Assembly: GCA_963734955.1 (NCBI GenBank)
Contig: CAVTJO010000011.1
Span: 434,001 to 498,000 of the forward strand
Reading direction: 5' to 3'
DNA from: UBA11986 sp963734955
GTDB taxonomy: Bacteria; Bacteroidota; Ignavibacteria; UBA10030; UBA6906
DNA: 64,000 nt
Every line of letters starts with the position of its first letter. Position 1 is the stretch's first letter. A program made the position numbers and the translations under genes. Below the pieces are notes generated by a model, which worked only from the letters and a program-made list of their open reading frames with translations, did not search any database and was not told the origin of the DNA. This document shows, piece after piece, positions 52,466 to 61,590 of this stretch.

Positions 52466-53455
52466 CTACGGCACCTCGATTTTGTTGAGCACTTCCTGCA
52501 CGATCTGTTCCGACGTTACCTCTTCCGCTTCCGCCTCGTACGTTACCGCAACGCGGTGACGCAGCACGTCCAGACTCACTGCGCGCACATCCTCCGGGAT
52601 GACATATCCCCTGCGCTTCACAAATGCATAGGCTTTGGCCCCAAGTGCAAGATTAATGCTTGCGCGAGGCGAAGCTCCATAACTGATGAGCGAAGTGAGT
52701 TTGCCGAGGTTGTAGTCCTTGGGTTGACGCGTGGCGAACACGATATCAAGAATGTACTTCTCGATCTTCTCGTCCATGTAGATTTCGCCAACGACCGACC
52801 TTGCCTTTACAATATCTGTGGTCGATACAACACTTTTCGGAGTATCGGGCTGGCCGTTCACATTGGAGCGCATGATGAGCAACTCTTCATCCTTCATCGG
52901 GTAGGTGATCTTCACTTTCAGCATGAAGCGATCGACCTGCGCTTCAGGAAGAGGATACGTCCCTTCCTGTTCAATCGGGTTCTGGGTCGCCAGCACAAGA
53001 AAAGGCTCTGGAAGCTTGAATGTTTGCTCACCGATGGTTACCTGTCGTTCCTGCATTGCTTCGAGCAGTGCACTTTGCACCTTTGCCGGCGAGCGATTGA
53101 TTTCGTCGGCAAGGATGAAGTTCGCAAAGACCGGTCCTTTTCTTACCTGGAAGCTACCGTCTTTCTGGTTGTAGACCATGGTCCCGACCAAATCGGCCGG
53201 AAGTAGGTCCGGAGTGAATTGGATGCGCTGGAACTTTGCCTGGACTGCAGCTGCCAGGGTCTTGATGGAAAGGGTCTTCGCCAACCCGGGTACGCCTTCG
53301 AGCAGTATGTGACCATTGGCGAGCAATCCGACCATCAGCCTTTCAACGAGATACTTCTGGCCAATAATGATCTTTCCGATCTCCAGCTGGAGCAGATCAA
53401 TGAAGGCGCTCTCGCGTTGAATCTTCTCGTTGATGGCCTTGATATCGAACGACAT
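52466..53455 (-). CDS. MoxR-family AAA+ ATPase
   Basis: 329 residues with Walker A 'LLEGVPGLAKTLS', Walker B region 'FILADEINRSPAKVQSALLEAMQE', sensor 1 'LVLATQNPIEQEGTYPLPEAQVDRF' and a C-terminal lid ('SYGASPRASINLALGAKAYA', 'GYVIPEDVRAVSLDVLRHRV'). It is a MoxR chaperone ATPase that acts with the VWA proteins of the same operon and is its first gene. GGAGG stands just before the ATG, and an AT-rich TATATTTG box (53478-53471, minus strand) could be part of the promoter, though the leader would then be very short. Confidence 0.95.
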   Translation of the reverse strand: MSFDIKAINEKIQRESAFIDLLQLEIGKIIIGQKYLVERLMVGLLANGHILLEGVPGLAKTLSIKTLAAAVQAKFQRIQFTPDLLPADLVGTMVYNQKDGSFQVRKGPVFANFILADEINRSPAKVQSALLEAMQERQVTIGEQTFKLPEPFLVLATQNPIEQEGTYPLPEAQVDRFMLKVKITYPMKDEELLIMRSNVNGQPDTPKSVVSTTDIVKARSVVGEIYMDEKIEKYILDIVFATRQPKDYNLGKLTSLISYGASPRASINLALGAKAYAFVKRRGYVIPEDVRAVSLDVLRHRVAVTYEAEAEEVTSEQIVQEVLNKIEVP

Positions 53456-53593
53456 TTATCCTCCGAAGTGCAAATATAATACAATCTTACAAAGATTTGA
53501 CGAGGTGAAATATAGAAATGTTGCGGAGGAAAAGCAACGAAGTGGAAGGACGTATGTTAAAACTTGTTAACGAAGAAGCAACGAGAGGGATTC

Positions 53594-53625
53594 AAAAAAA
53601 GAGAGGGGCGGTTGGTGCCCCTCTC
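53594..53625 (-). terminator. Rho-independent terminator
   Basis: GAGAGGGGC (53601-53609), loop GGTTGGT, GCCCCTCTC (53617-53625), nine perfect pairs, followed on the minus strand by seven T (53600-53594). It ends the transcript of the T9SS gene at 53681, keeping it apart from the Bat operon. Confidence 0.92.
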
Positions 53626-53680
53626 CAGATTTGAACCCGCATCACAAACTACGTCGCCGCGATGTGGCTTGTCCGCAGCC

Positions 53681-55930
53681 TTACTTCAGCAGCAACATCT
53701 TTTTCATTTGCAGGAAATCAGTCGCGCCGGCCGTTGCGTGCAATCGGTACATGTACACCCCGCTGGCGACCGACCGACCAACGTTATCTTTCCCGTTCCA
53801 CTCGACTTCAAAAGCCCCAGCCGCACTGTAGCCGTTCACAAGAGTTGCGACTTCCTGACCGAGAATGTTGAACACTTTGAGTGTTACAATGCCCGGAGCA
53901 GACAGGTCATAACTGATCTTCGTGCTTGGATTGAACGGGTTCGGATAGTTCTGGTTGAGAGCAAAGCTTACAGGCACCACCCCCGGACCATTGATTGATG
54001 TCGGTGAACCTGGCGTTAACGTGAGGTTCACATTGTCAATACCGTAGACGTTCGGATTAATGAGCATGTTAAGCTGCCCGGAATTGTAGCCCTCACAGTC
54101 CGCAACAATCGTGACGGGGCCCGAAGCGACAGCATTGATCGAATACGAACCTGACCCATCTGTAATTCCTATGCCAAGCACATCGCCCTGTGCGTCGAGC
54201 GCAGTCAATCGAACGCCCACGATCGGCGCAGAGGTTGGCGACCCGACTCGGCCACCCACATGCGTCAAGCCTGCACTGTTAACAGCGCGGACCCCGACAT
54301 CAATTCCTGTAACGTTCCCGGTAATATCCACTGTGTCGGCATCCTGAATACGGATAACTCCATACGCACCGGCCTTGTAGAATGCAGGTCCGTAGCCACT
54401 GAAAGGTATCGCGAGCACAAAGTACCGTCCTGCCTCAACCTGCGTGAGAGTGAATGCTCCCAGAGAATCAGTGTGACCATACCGTGTGCCATGAGGTTCT
54501 GGCCTGTGCAACGCCGGGATCAGAATGATTCTGGATGGAACAAGCGTTCCAAGGGAATCACGTACAGTTCCACTGATGCTATTGTTCGGTACCGGTCGCG
54601 CCGCAAGGTTGAAGTCGATGCCGCTCGTGTCGTTGGAGACGTGAATGATATCTGCAGTCTCTACGGTCTGTTTGTGATCGTAGTATTGAGGCAGATACCC
54701 TTGTTTGGAGGCCAGGGCAATGTAGTCATGGTCTGCAACAACCCGCGCCCTGTAATGGCCAAGGGAATCCGTCAAGCCGGCCCACAGGACACCCCGTGTG
54801 TGTCCCACACCCTCAATGTTAAATGCTTCATCGCCTGTCCCGGGCGTCATTCCAAGTGACGCAAGATAGTTCAGTTCCTGCATCGTGCGAATGACGGCGA
54901 CACGCGCATGAGGTAACGGATTATTGAGTGTGTCACTCACAGTCCCACTCACGTATACAAACCGCGGCGGAGTCGGCCGCGAGAGACCGAAGTTCGCGGT
55001 GAAGGTTGAACTTTCTGCCACGGCAATTACTGTGGCGCAACTTGGCTCCGGGCAGTTGTCGTAGTACTCCGGCCTGTAGCAACCCGCATAGTGCTCGCAC
55101 ATGACGCTCGCTCGTACGATATACCTCCCCGTGTCGAGGGCGGCACTATAGTGCCCGAGCGAATCTGTCCGGACGGCTCGTGGGCATGTCTGCCAAGGTC
55201 CGTTGACTCTGAAGAACTGAATGAAAGCATTCTGAATGGGTGACTGCGTGGAATCGTCAATGACCGTTCCTGCGATTGTCCCCTGAATACGAGGGACAAC
55301 AGTCACAAGAATGCTTACTACGTTACTCGGGCCGCTTTCGCCCCCAAACATCGAGAATGCTTTGACATAGTAGAAGTACGTGGTTCCCCCCGTCACTTCA
55401 CGATCGACAAACATGGTGTCAGGTGTCGAACCGACTGAATGATACTCCGTGGTGTCATCCGCTGAACGGAACACTCGGAAACTCCAAGGACCATGCGCAC
55501 CCCGCCACGTGAGCTTTACACTCATATCCTCCCATCCCGGTACTAGCGTCGCAACAAGGTCCGTCGGCGTTGGCGGAGGTGGAGGAGGAGTTATAGTGAC
55601 GCTTGCGATGTTGCTGCGCCCACTCTCTCCCCCCTGCATTGTAAATGCAGTCACAAAATAGTAATACGTCGTCCCCGGCATGACGTTGCCGTCGACGAAC
55701 ATCGTGTCATTGGTTGTACCCAACCTCTGGAAATGGAGGGTATCATTCACCGAGCGGGAAACCCGGAAACTCCAGGAGCCGCGCGGCCCATCCCACGTGA
55801 GCTGCACTCTGGGATGTGTTGTTCCGTTTACCTCAACTGCGGTGAGATTGGTGGGTGTAGGGGGCGTCTGTGCAAAGACACCTGCCACCATCACAACACA
55901 CAACAACAAAGCAAGCAGTACCCGGTTCAT
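53681..55930 (-). CDS. Secreted Fn3 / carboxypeptidase-regulatory-like protein with T9SS domain
   Basis: 749 residues: signal peptide ('LLALLLCVVMVAGVFAQ'), two Fn3-like domains that are near copies (about 25-115 and 118-210; 'GPRGSWSFRVSRSVNDT' and 'GAHGPWSFRVFRSADDT'), about four carboxypeptidase-regulatory-like domains (about 215-640; 'GTIAGTVIDDSTQSPIQNAFI', 'VSGTVSDTLNNPLPHARVAVI', 'ISGTVRDSLGTLVPSRIIL'), and a T9SS domain ('LNQNYPNPFNPSTKISY', ends 'KKMLLLK'). A surface-exposed structural or adhesive protein is likely; no enzyme domain is seen. AAGGGGC precedes the start; a 16-bp inverted repeat lies about 105 bases upstream. Confidence 0.9.
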   Translation of the reverse strand: MNRVLLALLLCVVMVAGVFAQTPPTPTNLTAVEVNGTTHPRVQLTWDGPRGSWSFRVSRSVNDTLHFQRLGTTNDTMFVDGNVMPGTTYYYFVTAFTMQGGESGRSNIASVTITPPPPPPTPTDLVATLVPGWEDMSVKLTWRGAHGPWSFRVFRSADDTTEYHSVGSTPDTMFVDREVTGGTTYFYYVKAFSMFGGESGPSNVVSILVTVVPRIQGTIAGTVIDDSTQSPIQNAFIQFFRVNGPWQTCPRAVRTDSLGHYSAALDTGRYIVRASVMCEHYAGCYRPEYYDNCPEPSCATVIAVAESSTFTANFGLSRPTPPRFVYVSGTVSDTLNNPLPHARVAVIRTMQELNYLASLGMTPGTGDEAFNIEGVGHTRGVLWAGLTDSLGHYRARVVADHDYIALASKQGYLPQYYDHKQTVETADIIHVSNDTSGIDFNLAARPVPNNSISGTVRDSLGTLVPSRIILIPALHRPEPHGTRYGHTDSLGAFTLTQVEAGRYFVLAIPFSGYGPAFYKAGAYGVIRIQDADTVDITGNVTGIDVGVRAVNSAGLTHVGGRVGSPTSAPIVGVRLTALDAQGDVLGIGITDGSGSYSINAVASGPVTIVADCEGYNSGQLNMLINPNVYGIDNVNLTLTPGSPTSINGPGVVPVSFALNQNYPNPFNPSTKISYDLSAPGIVTLKVFNILGQEVATLVNGYSAAGAFEVEWNGKDNVGRSVASGVYMYRLHATAGATDFLQMKKMLLLK

Positions 55931-56034
55931 ACGAATTGCCCCTTATGTGGTTAGACTTAGTTGATTTGTTTCAGAAGTTGAGGAGTTTCTATCATCTACC
56001 GTCCAATATAGCCGACATTCCCGTCAAGAGACAA

Positions 56035-56050
56035 TACCATAGATATGGTA
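56035..56050. promoter_or_regulatory. 7-2-7 inverted repeat, candidate LuxR/NarL-type operator
   Basis: TACCATA-GA-TATGGTA is a perfect 16-bp inverted repeat, about 105 bases upstream of the T9SS gene at 55930 and 76 bases after the response-regulator gene. It shares heptamer, spacing and the preceding CAA with the repeat upstream of the cytochrome operon (26715-26730). Confidence 0.5.
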
Positions 56051-56125
56051 TATTGATTATCGCCTAATCGATTACAGTGTTTGATGTTATGGGGACTTGG
56101 CAACCACCCTGAATTTCTGCTGGTT

Positions 56126-56800
56126 CTATCCAAACAACCTGTATTTCAGTGCCTTCGAGACGGCAGCGGATTTCGAATGGACCTGTAGCTTCTCGTAGAC
56201 CCGCTTGATATGAGACTGCACCGTAAGGGGACTGATGAAAAGCTTCTCCGCGATCTTTTTGTAGCTGTGGCCCTCGACGAGTGACTGCAAAATGTCCAGC
56301 TCGCGCGGAGTCAGGTTGAGTTCCTCCGCTGTCGCCGTCCCCCGCCCTTCTCGTCCCCGTACCATGGTGAGCAAACGTCGGGCAATCGAAGCGCTCATCG
56401 GGGCCCCGACGTGTATCTCACGGATGGCACGAATGAGCTCTGAGGATTCGGCATTCTTCAGCACGTACCCGGATGCTCCGGCACAGATCGATTGGAATAT
56501 CTTCTCATCATCGTCGTATACTGTATGCATAAGAACATCCACTGATGGATAACGGCTCTTGACGAGTTTGACTCCCTCAATGCCCGACATCCCCGGAAGA
56601 CCTATGTCCATGAGCAGAACATCGGAGGTCATTGTCTTCAGCGCGTCCAACACGGCCTCGCAGGAACCGTATGCCCCGATGCACTGTATCCCTTCCGAGC
56701 CGTTGATGATATCGACGATCGTTTCCCTGATGCGTCCCCGATCCTCCACAATCATCACCGTGATGGGATGGGGCGCCGTTGCCGGCTCTGTCTTGGTCAT
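56126..56800 (-). CDS. NarL/LuxR-type response regulator
   Basis: 224 residues: receiver domain with acidic 'VED' after strand 1, phospho-acceptor Asp65 in 'DVLLMDIGLPGMSG', and Lys in 'GYVLKNAESSE' (KN rather than KP, usual in this family), then a LuxR-type helix-turn-helix ('LTPRELDILQSLVEGHSYKKIAEKLFISPLTVQSHIKRVYEKL'). Its ATG overlaps the stop of the sensor kinase gene (ATGA), marking a cognate pair. NarL-type regulators bind inverted heptamers two bases apart, which fits the repeat found just downstream. Confidence 0.94.
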   Translation of the reverse strand: MTKTEPATAPHPITVMIVEDRGRIRETIVDIINGSEGIQCIGAYGSCEAVLDALKTMTSDVLLMDIGLPGMSGIEGVKLVKSRYPSVDVLMHTVYDDDEKIFQSICAGASGYVLKNAESSELIRAIREIHVGAPMSASIARRLLTMVRGREGRGTATAEELNLTPRELDILQSLVEGHSYKKIAEKLFISPLTVQSHIKRVYEKLQVHSKSAAVSKALKYRLFG

Positions 56801-59800
56801 GGAATAACCGCACGTAAAGTGATTGTCGTACCGTTTGCAGAGGTTGAGGAAATCGAAAGGTCACCTCCGAGTGCAATGGCTCGTGCCCTCATGTTGCGAA
56901 GCCCGTTCCCCAGGCTCGCAACGCTCGAGTCAAATCCGGTTCCGTTATCCATGATCGTCATGATCAATGAACCGGCGTCCTTCTTCACAGTCAGAGACAC
57001 TTTTGTCGGGTGGGCGTGTTTGATAATGTTGTTGATTGCCTCCTTGAATATCAGGAAGAACCGACGTCTGAATCCAAGCGGCAGCTCGATCTCGGAGAGC
57101 TCCTGCGGTATCTCAATGTCGTAGTTGATGCCCTTCGCCTCCATCATCCTTGACGCATGTGTCTTCATTCGGAGAAGAAGGTACTCGAATGAGTCATTCT
57201 TGGGATCAATCGCCCACACGATGTCGTTCATTGCATCAATAAGTGTGCGCGACGTATGGCCGATCTCTTCGAGCAAGGTGGTGACTTTCTCCACCTCGTG
57301 ACCCGTGATCGGCCTGCCCGGAGTGAGTGAGCTGATCTGTCTGATCCCCACGTCGCTGAATAGCGCGATTTCTGTCAGCGTGGATCCGATGTCGTCGTGC
57401 AGATCAGTAGCGATGGATGCCCGGATGCGCTCAATCTCGAGCAGTTTGTTGACACGATACCGGTACATCAACAACAGCAAGGAGACAAGCGTCAGCACGA
57501 ATGCTCCCCGGAACCACCACGTCTTCCAATACGGAGGTGCAATCGTGATTGTCATAGACACTCCATGCTCGTTCCATACACCGTCATTGTTCGACCCTTT
57601 CACACGAAGCACATACCTTCCCGGGTCAATGTTGGTGTAGCTCGCAAAGCGACGAGTATCGGCATTCACCCAATTGGCATCCAATCCCTCGAGCTTGTAT
57701 GCATATTTGTTCTTTTCGGGCGATGTGAAGTTGAGTGCCACGAATTCTATGGAGAAGAAGTTCTGGTCATACGAGAGCGCGAGCGAATTCGTCGCAGAAA
57801 TGGACTGGGGGAGTTGGATGGGCACATCAAAGACCTTGAAGCTTGTGAGTACCACCGGAGGGATGTTCGGATTATCCTTGATGCTGTCGGGGAAGAAGGT
57901 ATTGAACCCATTGATACCGCCGAAGAACAGTCTGCCAGACCTGCTTCGATAATATGATCCCTGGTTGAATTCATTCCCCTGCAATCCATCATTCACGTCA
58001 TAATTCTTGAAGGTGCGCGTTTCAAGATTGAACTTCGACAAGCCTTTATTCGTGCTCAACCACAGGTTGCCACGGTCGTCAGGTAGAATCCCATAAACAA
58101 CATTATTTGGCAAGCCGTCTTTTTCAGTGTAGTGAGCGAATGTTCGCGTACCCTTGTCGTATCTGTTCAGCCCCCCACCGTACGTCCCCAACCAGATGGC
58201 CCCTTCCGCATCCTGATAGAGTGCCAGCACAGTATTGTTATTCAGGCTCCTCGGATCGTCAGGATCATTTTGAAAACGGACGAACGAATCTGTCTGCCGA
58301 TCATATCTGCTAACGCCGGCCCCCCATGTGCCTACCCAGACATTCCCTTCCCTGTCCTCGAAGAGGGCCATAATGGATGTCCCTGAAACGCTTGCGGCAT
58401 TCTTATCTTCGGGGCGGTAGTGGTGGAACACATTGTTGCGACGATCATAGCGGTCGACTCCGTAGCCATTCGTCCCGATCCAGAGGTATTCCTTTGAATC
58501 CTCGAGTATCCGGGTGACCTCGTTGCCGCCAAGGGAATTCACGTTGCGCTGATCCTTCCGGTAATGAACAAACCCCTTTTTTGCACTGTCGTACCGATCA
58601 AGTCCTCCTCCTTCAGTTCCAATCCAAAGATCGCCGTCTTTGGACGCGCAGATGGAAAGGATATTGTCCTGGCTTATGCTGCGGGGGTTGGACGCAACAT
58701 GTTCATAGTGTACGAAACGATCCGACTCCCGGTCATATCTGTTCAAGCCATTTCCATACGTCCCCACCCAGAGCTCGCCGGCAGCGTCTTCGGTAATCGC
58801 CCAGACATCATTTCCGTCAAGGTCGTTCGGATTGTTCTGATCATCCCGTATAAGGGTGAACCTGTTCTTTGTGGCATCGTACCAGTTCACTCCCCCCGCC
58901 CCGGTCCCAATCCAGAGTCCGCCTGCGCGATCGTTGTGGATCGATGTGACGATATCATTGTTGAGCGACTTCGGATTGTTCGGATCGTGCCGAAGCGCGG
59001 CAAAGTCGTCATGAATGGGATCGTACAGATCCAGGCCCGCATCTCCAGTCCCGACCCAGAGGTTCCCCATTGGATCCTCGGAGAGCGAAAGAACTAGGTC
59101 ACTGCTGAGGCTCCGGGGATTCCCCCGGATTGCCCGATAATGCTTGAATGTACCGGTCCGTTCATCGAAACGATTAAGTCCCGCACCCCACGTTCCAACC
59201 CACAGGACGCCGTTATGGTCAACAAGCATTGTGCGCACATTGTTACCGCTAAGGCTTGACGGGTCGCCATCCACATGTATGTATCGCACAAAGCGGTGTG
59301 ACGAATCATCCTTCACTGAATGCCTGCACAATCCGCTCCATGTACCAATCCACAGGTTGTTCCTTCTGTCTTCAGCGATACACCAGACGGTGCTATCAAC
59401 AAGACTCTGCTGGTCTCCGGGGTCATACCGGTAATGAATGAACTGATTTCTCCTTTGATCAAACCGATCAAGCCCTTTGCTGAGTGTGCCGATCCAGAGT
59501 GCCCCGCGGGAATCCTCAAACAATGAAATAACATTGTTCTCACCTATACTGAAAGGGTTCGCGGGATCGTGTCTGAACGAAGTGAACCTGTCAGTGATGC
59601 CGGAATAACGGTTCAGCCCTCCCCGCATTGTACCAATCCACAAATCGCCGAGACGGTCGCGCACCATACACCAGATACCGTTATCAGAAATGGAGTTCGT
59701 ATCATTGGCCTTGTGCTTGTAGACAACAATTTGATATCCATCGAATCTGTTCAAACCATCCTGCGTCCCAAACCACATGAACCCCTGGCCGTCCTGCACA

Positions 59801-60000
59801 ACTGCATTGACAGTGGATTGGGACAGTCCCTGTTCGAGGGAGAGGTGATTGAACTTCAACAACGGAGCCTGACCGTAACGGGCATCATGGTAAACTCCCG
59901 GCAGGTTCTGAGAAAGTCCAGAACACACACACAGACAAAGCAGCGCAGCAACCAGGTGTGTCGGCGGGGATCTCCACGCTGATCTTACAGTCGAATGCAA
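56797..60000 (-). CDS. Ligand-sensing propeller histidine kinase (Reg_prop, Y_Y_Y, HisKA_3)
   Basis: About 1067 residues: signal segment ('LVAALLCLCVCSGLSQ'), about fourteen two-component-regulator propeller repeats ('GNLWVGTGDAGLDLYD', 'GELWVGTYGNGLNRYD'-like) forming two beta-propellers outside the cytoplasmic membrane, a Y_Y_Y domain ('NKYAYKLEGLDANWVNAD...RYVLRVKGSN'), one transmembrane helix ('AFVLTLVSLLLLMYRY'), a HisKA_3 helix with phospho-His in 'IATDLHDDIGSTLTEIAL', and an HATPase domain. Unlike Bacteroides hybrid regulators it has no fused DNA-binding domain. The frame is open to an ATG at 60096, inside sixA; a TTG at 60000 with GGAG six bases before gives a normal signal peptide and is used here. 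Confidence 0.9.
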   Translation of the reverse strand: MHSTVRSAWRSPPTHLVAALLCLCVCSGLSQNLPGVYHDARYGQAPLLKFNHLSLEQGLSQSTVNAVVQDGQGFMWFGTQDGLNRFDGYQIVVYKHKANDTNSISDNGIWCMVRDRLGDLWIGTMRGGLNRYSGITDRFTSFRHDPANPFSIGENNVISLFEDSRGALWIGTLSKGLDRFDQRRNQFIHYRYDPGDQQSLVDSTVWCIAEDRRNNLWIGTWSGLCRHSVKDDSSHRFVRYIHVDGDPSSLSGNNVRTMLVDHNGVLWVGTWGAGLNRFDERTGTFKHYRAIRGNPRSLSSDLVLSLSEDPMGNLWVGTGDAGLDLYDPIHDDFAALRHDPNNPKSLNNDIVTSIHNDRAGGLWIGTGAGGVNWYDATKNRFTLIRDDQNNPNDLDGNDVWAITEDAAGELWVGTYGNGLNRYDRESDRFVHYEHVASNPRSISQDNILSICASKDGDLWIGTEGGGLDRYDSAKKGFVHYRKDQRNVNSLGGNEVTRILEDSKEYLWIGTNGYGVDRYDRRNNVFHHYRPEDKNAASVSGTSIMALFEDREGNVWVGTWGAGVSRYDRQTDSFVRFQNDPDDPRSLNNNTVLALYQDAEGAIWLGTYGGGLNRYDKGTRTFAHYTEKDGLPNNVVYGILPDDRGNLWLSTNKGLSKFNLETRTFKNYDVNDGLQGNEFNQGSYYRSRSGRLFFGGINGFNTFFPDSIKDNPNIPPVVLTSFKVFDVPIQLPQSISATNSLALSYDQNFFSIEFVALNFTSPEKNKYAYKLEGLDANWVNADTRRFASYTNIDPGRYVLRVKGSNNDGVWNEHGVSMTITIAPPYWKTWWFRGAFVLTLVSLLLLMYRYRVNKLLEIERIRASIATDLHDDIGSTLTEIALFSDVGIRQISSLTPGRPITGHEVEKVTTLLEEIGHTSRTLIDAMNDIVWAIDPKNDSFEYLLLRMKTHASRMMEAKGINYDIEIPQELSEIELPLGFRRRFFLIFKEAINNIIKHAHPTKVSLTVKKDAGSLIMTIMDNGTGFDSSVASLGNGLRNMRARAIALGGDLSISSTSANGTTITLRAVIP

Positions 60001-60034
60001 TATCGTCTCCGAGGGCACGAGGACGAGCAAGGCA

Positions 60035-60538
60035 CTAACCGATTCGTACAAGTTGACCGGGCGACAGGAGCCATTCGAGTGTCGCGCATCGACCATAACG
60101 GAGTCCTGCGACGCTGAGCTTGCACAGGCCTCCTTTCTTCATCATGATGTCAAGGTTATCAGCTCCCACGATGAGCATTGAAACCAGGCCGCTCAGATAT
60201 GGCTCATGTCCGACGAGAACAAGACTCGAGTTTGAACCATGGTCTTCATTGATGGCCTCGATAAGTTTCTCCGGGTCCCCGCCGACTTCGAGATGAGAAG
60301 TAAATTCAAGCTTCTTCATCGCATGAAAGGCACCCGCCACAATTTCCGCGGTTTGCTTTGCACGGATGAACGGACTCGAAAGGATGCCATCGAGTGACAG
60401 ATCAAGCGCGAGCATGCCTTTTGCAATTCGACGCATCTTCTTCGCTCCCTTCTCCGTCAGTGGCCTCTGGCTGTCGTCTTTGTAGCCTGGCGTTCCACGC
60501 TCAACTGCAATCGCGTGACGCAGTATATATAAATCCAT
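60035..60538 (-). CDS. sixA: SixA-type phosphohistidine phosphatase
   Basis: 167 residues of the histidine phosphatase superfamily: catalytic 'LYILRHAIA' (RHA form as in SixA, not RHG), Arg in 'SSPFIRAKQTAEI', and second His in 'LVLVGHEPYLSGL'. SixA removes phosphate from His-containing phosphotransfer or PTS proteins. ATG at 60538 has GGAGGAG upstream; the longer frame to 60580 would begin at the stop of the CHAD gene. It follows CHAD and ppx, an arrangement seen in many bacteria, so a link to polyphosphate control is plausible. Confidence 0.9.
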   Translation of the reverse strand: MDLYILRHAIAVERGTPGYKDDSQRPLTEKGAKKMRRIAKGMLALDLSLDGILSSPFIRAKQTAEIVAGAFHAMKKLEFTSHLEVGGDPEKLIEAINEDHGSNSSLVLVGHEPYLSGLVSMLIVGADNLDIMMKKGGLCKLSVAGLRYGRCATLEWLLSPGQLVRIG

Positions 60539-60579
60539 GACTCTCTCTCCTCCGTCCCCATGCCTGTTCTGCAATAACA

Positions 60580-61590
60580 TCAGGGAACAACAGTTTTCGC
60601 CTCATAGAATCTGTAAACCTCGTCGGCAGATGCCATGAGCTTCCGGACGAGCGATGCATAACGCTCTCGAAGGCGTCGTTCAACCCTTGCCAGGTCGAGG
60701 CTCCGAGGTGATAATCGTCGAAGTGACTCGGCCCGAAGGGTTGACTTTCGCAGGGTACGTCCGGCCTGCGGGGCGGCGATTCGTCTTGGCGATCGAGGAA
60801 CTCGAGCCGTAAATTGACGGATACTTGCGCGCAGTACTTCGAGGTCGTGGATATCGCCCATCCTGGTTTGAAATGCATTCATCTCCACGTGCAACCGGGC
60901 TTCCATATCCGGGCGAAGAATCTCAATGGCATACCGGAATTTCTTGAACGCGACCCTCATGCTGTGAATTGTCGCCGGATCCAGACGATTCAGTCCCTGT
61001 CTCAATTCAACAACGCGAATGAACTCCGCGGCGAGCGACCCCTGCAGAGTGAGCGCAAGGGCGGGTCGCACGGCGGGCCTGCGCATTAATTTCTCAAACC
61101 CCCTGACGCCTGCGTTGATTCGCTGCTGAAGTAGTCGAGTGTGCAGGGATGCTATCCTGTTTGAAATACGTTTCAGGGCTCTTTGCTCTCGCAAGAGGAG
61201 GACGGTTGAAAGGAGTTCAAGCTCAGGGAAGTCCTTGGTCAATTTCTGCAGCAAAGAAATTTGCACCTGTGTATCGCGAAGCGGTCCCATCGATTTCAGC
61301 AGTCGCTTTAACTGCTGTCGAGTCTTGCCCACTTGAAACGAAACAGTCGCGAGAAGGTCGAGCGCTGCAATACATCTCCTCGTCGCCACACGGAGATCGT
61401 GGACCGCCGGCTCCGAACACCGTTTCCTGCACTGTCCGAGCTGCGAGAGAAACACTCTCCACCGGATCCTCAACGCGTCCACAAGCAGTTCTTCCGGTGC
61501 TCGCGGACGTCGGACCGCCCCTCGCATTCTCCGTGACTTGACCAGAATGGCACCGCCAGCTCTCGGTCGATTCACTTGATGGCCGATCAT
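60580..61590 (-). CDS. CHAD-domain protein
   Basis: 336 residues with a CHAD domain (about 30-325): 'AVHDLRVATRRCIAALDLL' and 'TIHSMRVAFKKFRYAIEIL' are the two conserved His-Arg helices. The protein is very rich in Arg and Lys, as expected of this polyanion-binding helical domain; CHAD proteins have been shown to bind polyphosphate granules. There is no CYTH domain. The ATG overlaps the ppx stop (ATGA), so it is made together with the exopolyphosphatase. Confidence 0.9.
   Translation of the reverse strand: MIGHQVNRPRAGGAILVKSRRMRGAVRRPRAPEELLVDALRIRWRVFLSQLGQCRKRCSEPAVHDLRVATRRCIAALDLLATVSFQVGKTRQQLKRLLKSMGPLRDTQVQISLLQKLTKDFPELELLSTVLLLREQRALKRISNRIASLHTRLLQQRINAGVRGFEKLMRRPAVRPALALTLQGSLAAEFIRVVELRQGLNRLDPATIHSMRVAFKKFRYAIEILRPDMEARLHVEMNAFQTRMGDIHDLEVLRASIRQFTARVPRSPRRIAAPQAGRTLRKSTLRAESLRRLSPRSLDLARVERRLRERYASLVRKLMASADEVYRFYEAKTVVP

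Noticed and set aside
53622..53645. Another T-arm-like stretch (GGGTTCAAATC on the minus strand)
   Set aside because: Flanking bases do not form the stem, and it merges into the terminator hairpin at 53594-53625.
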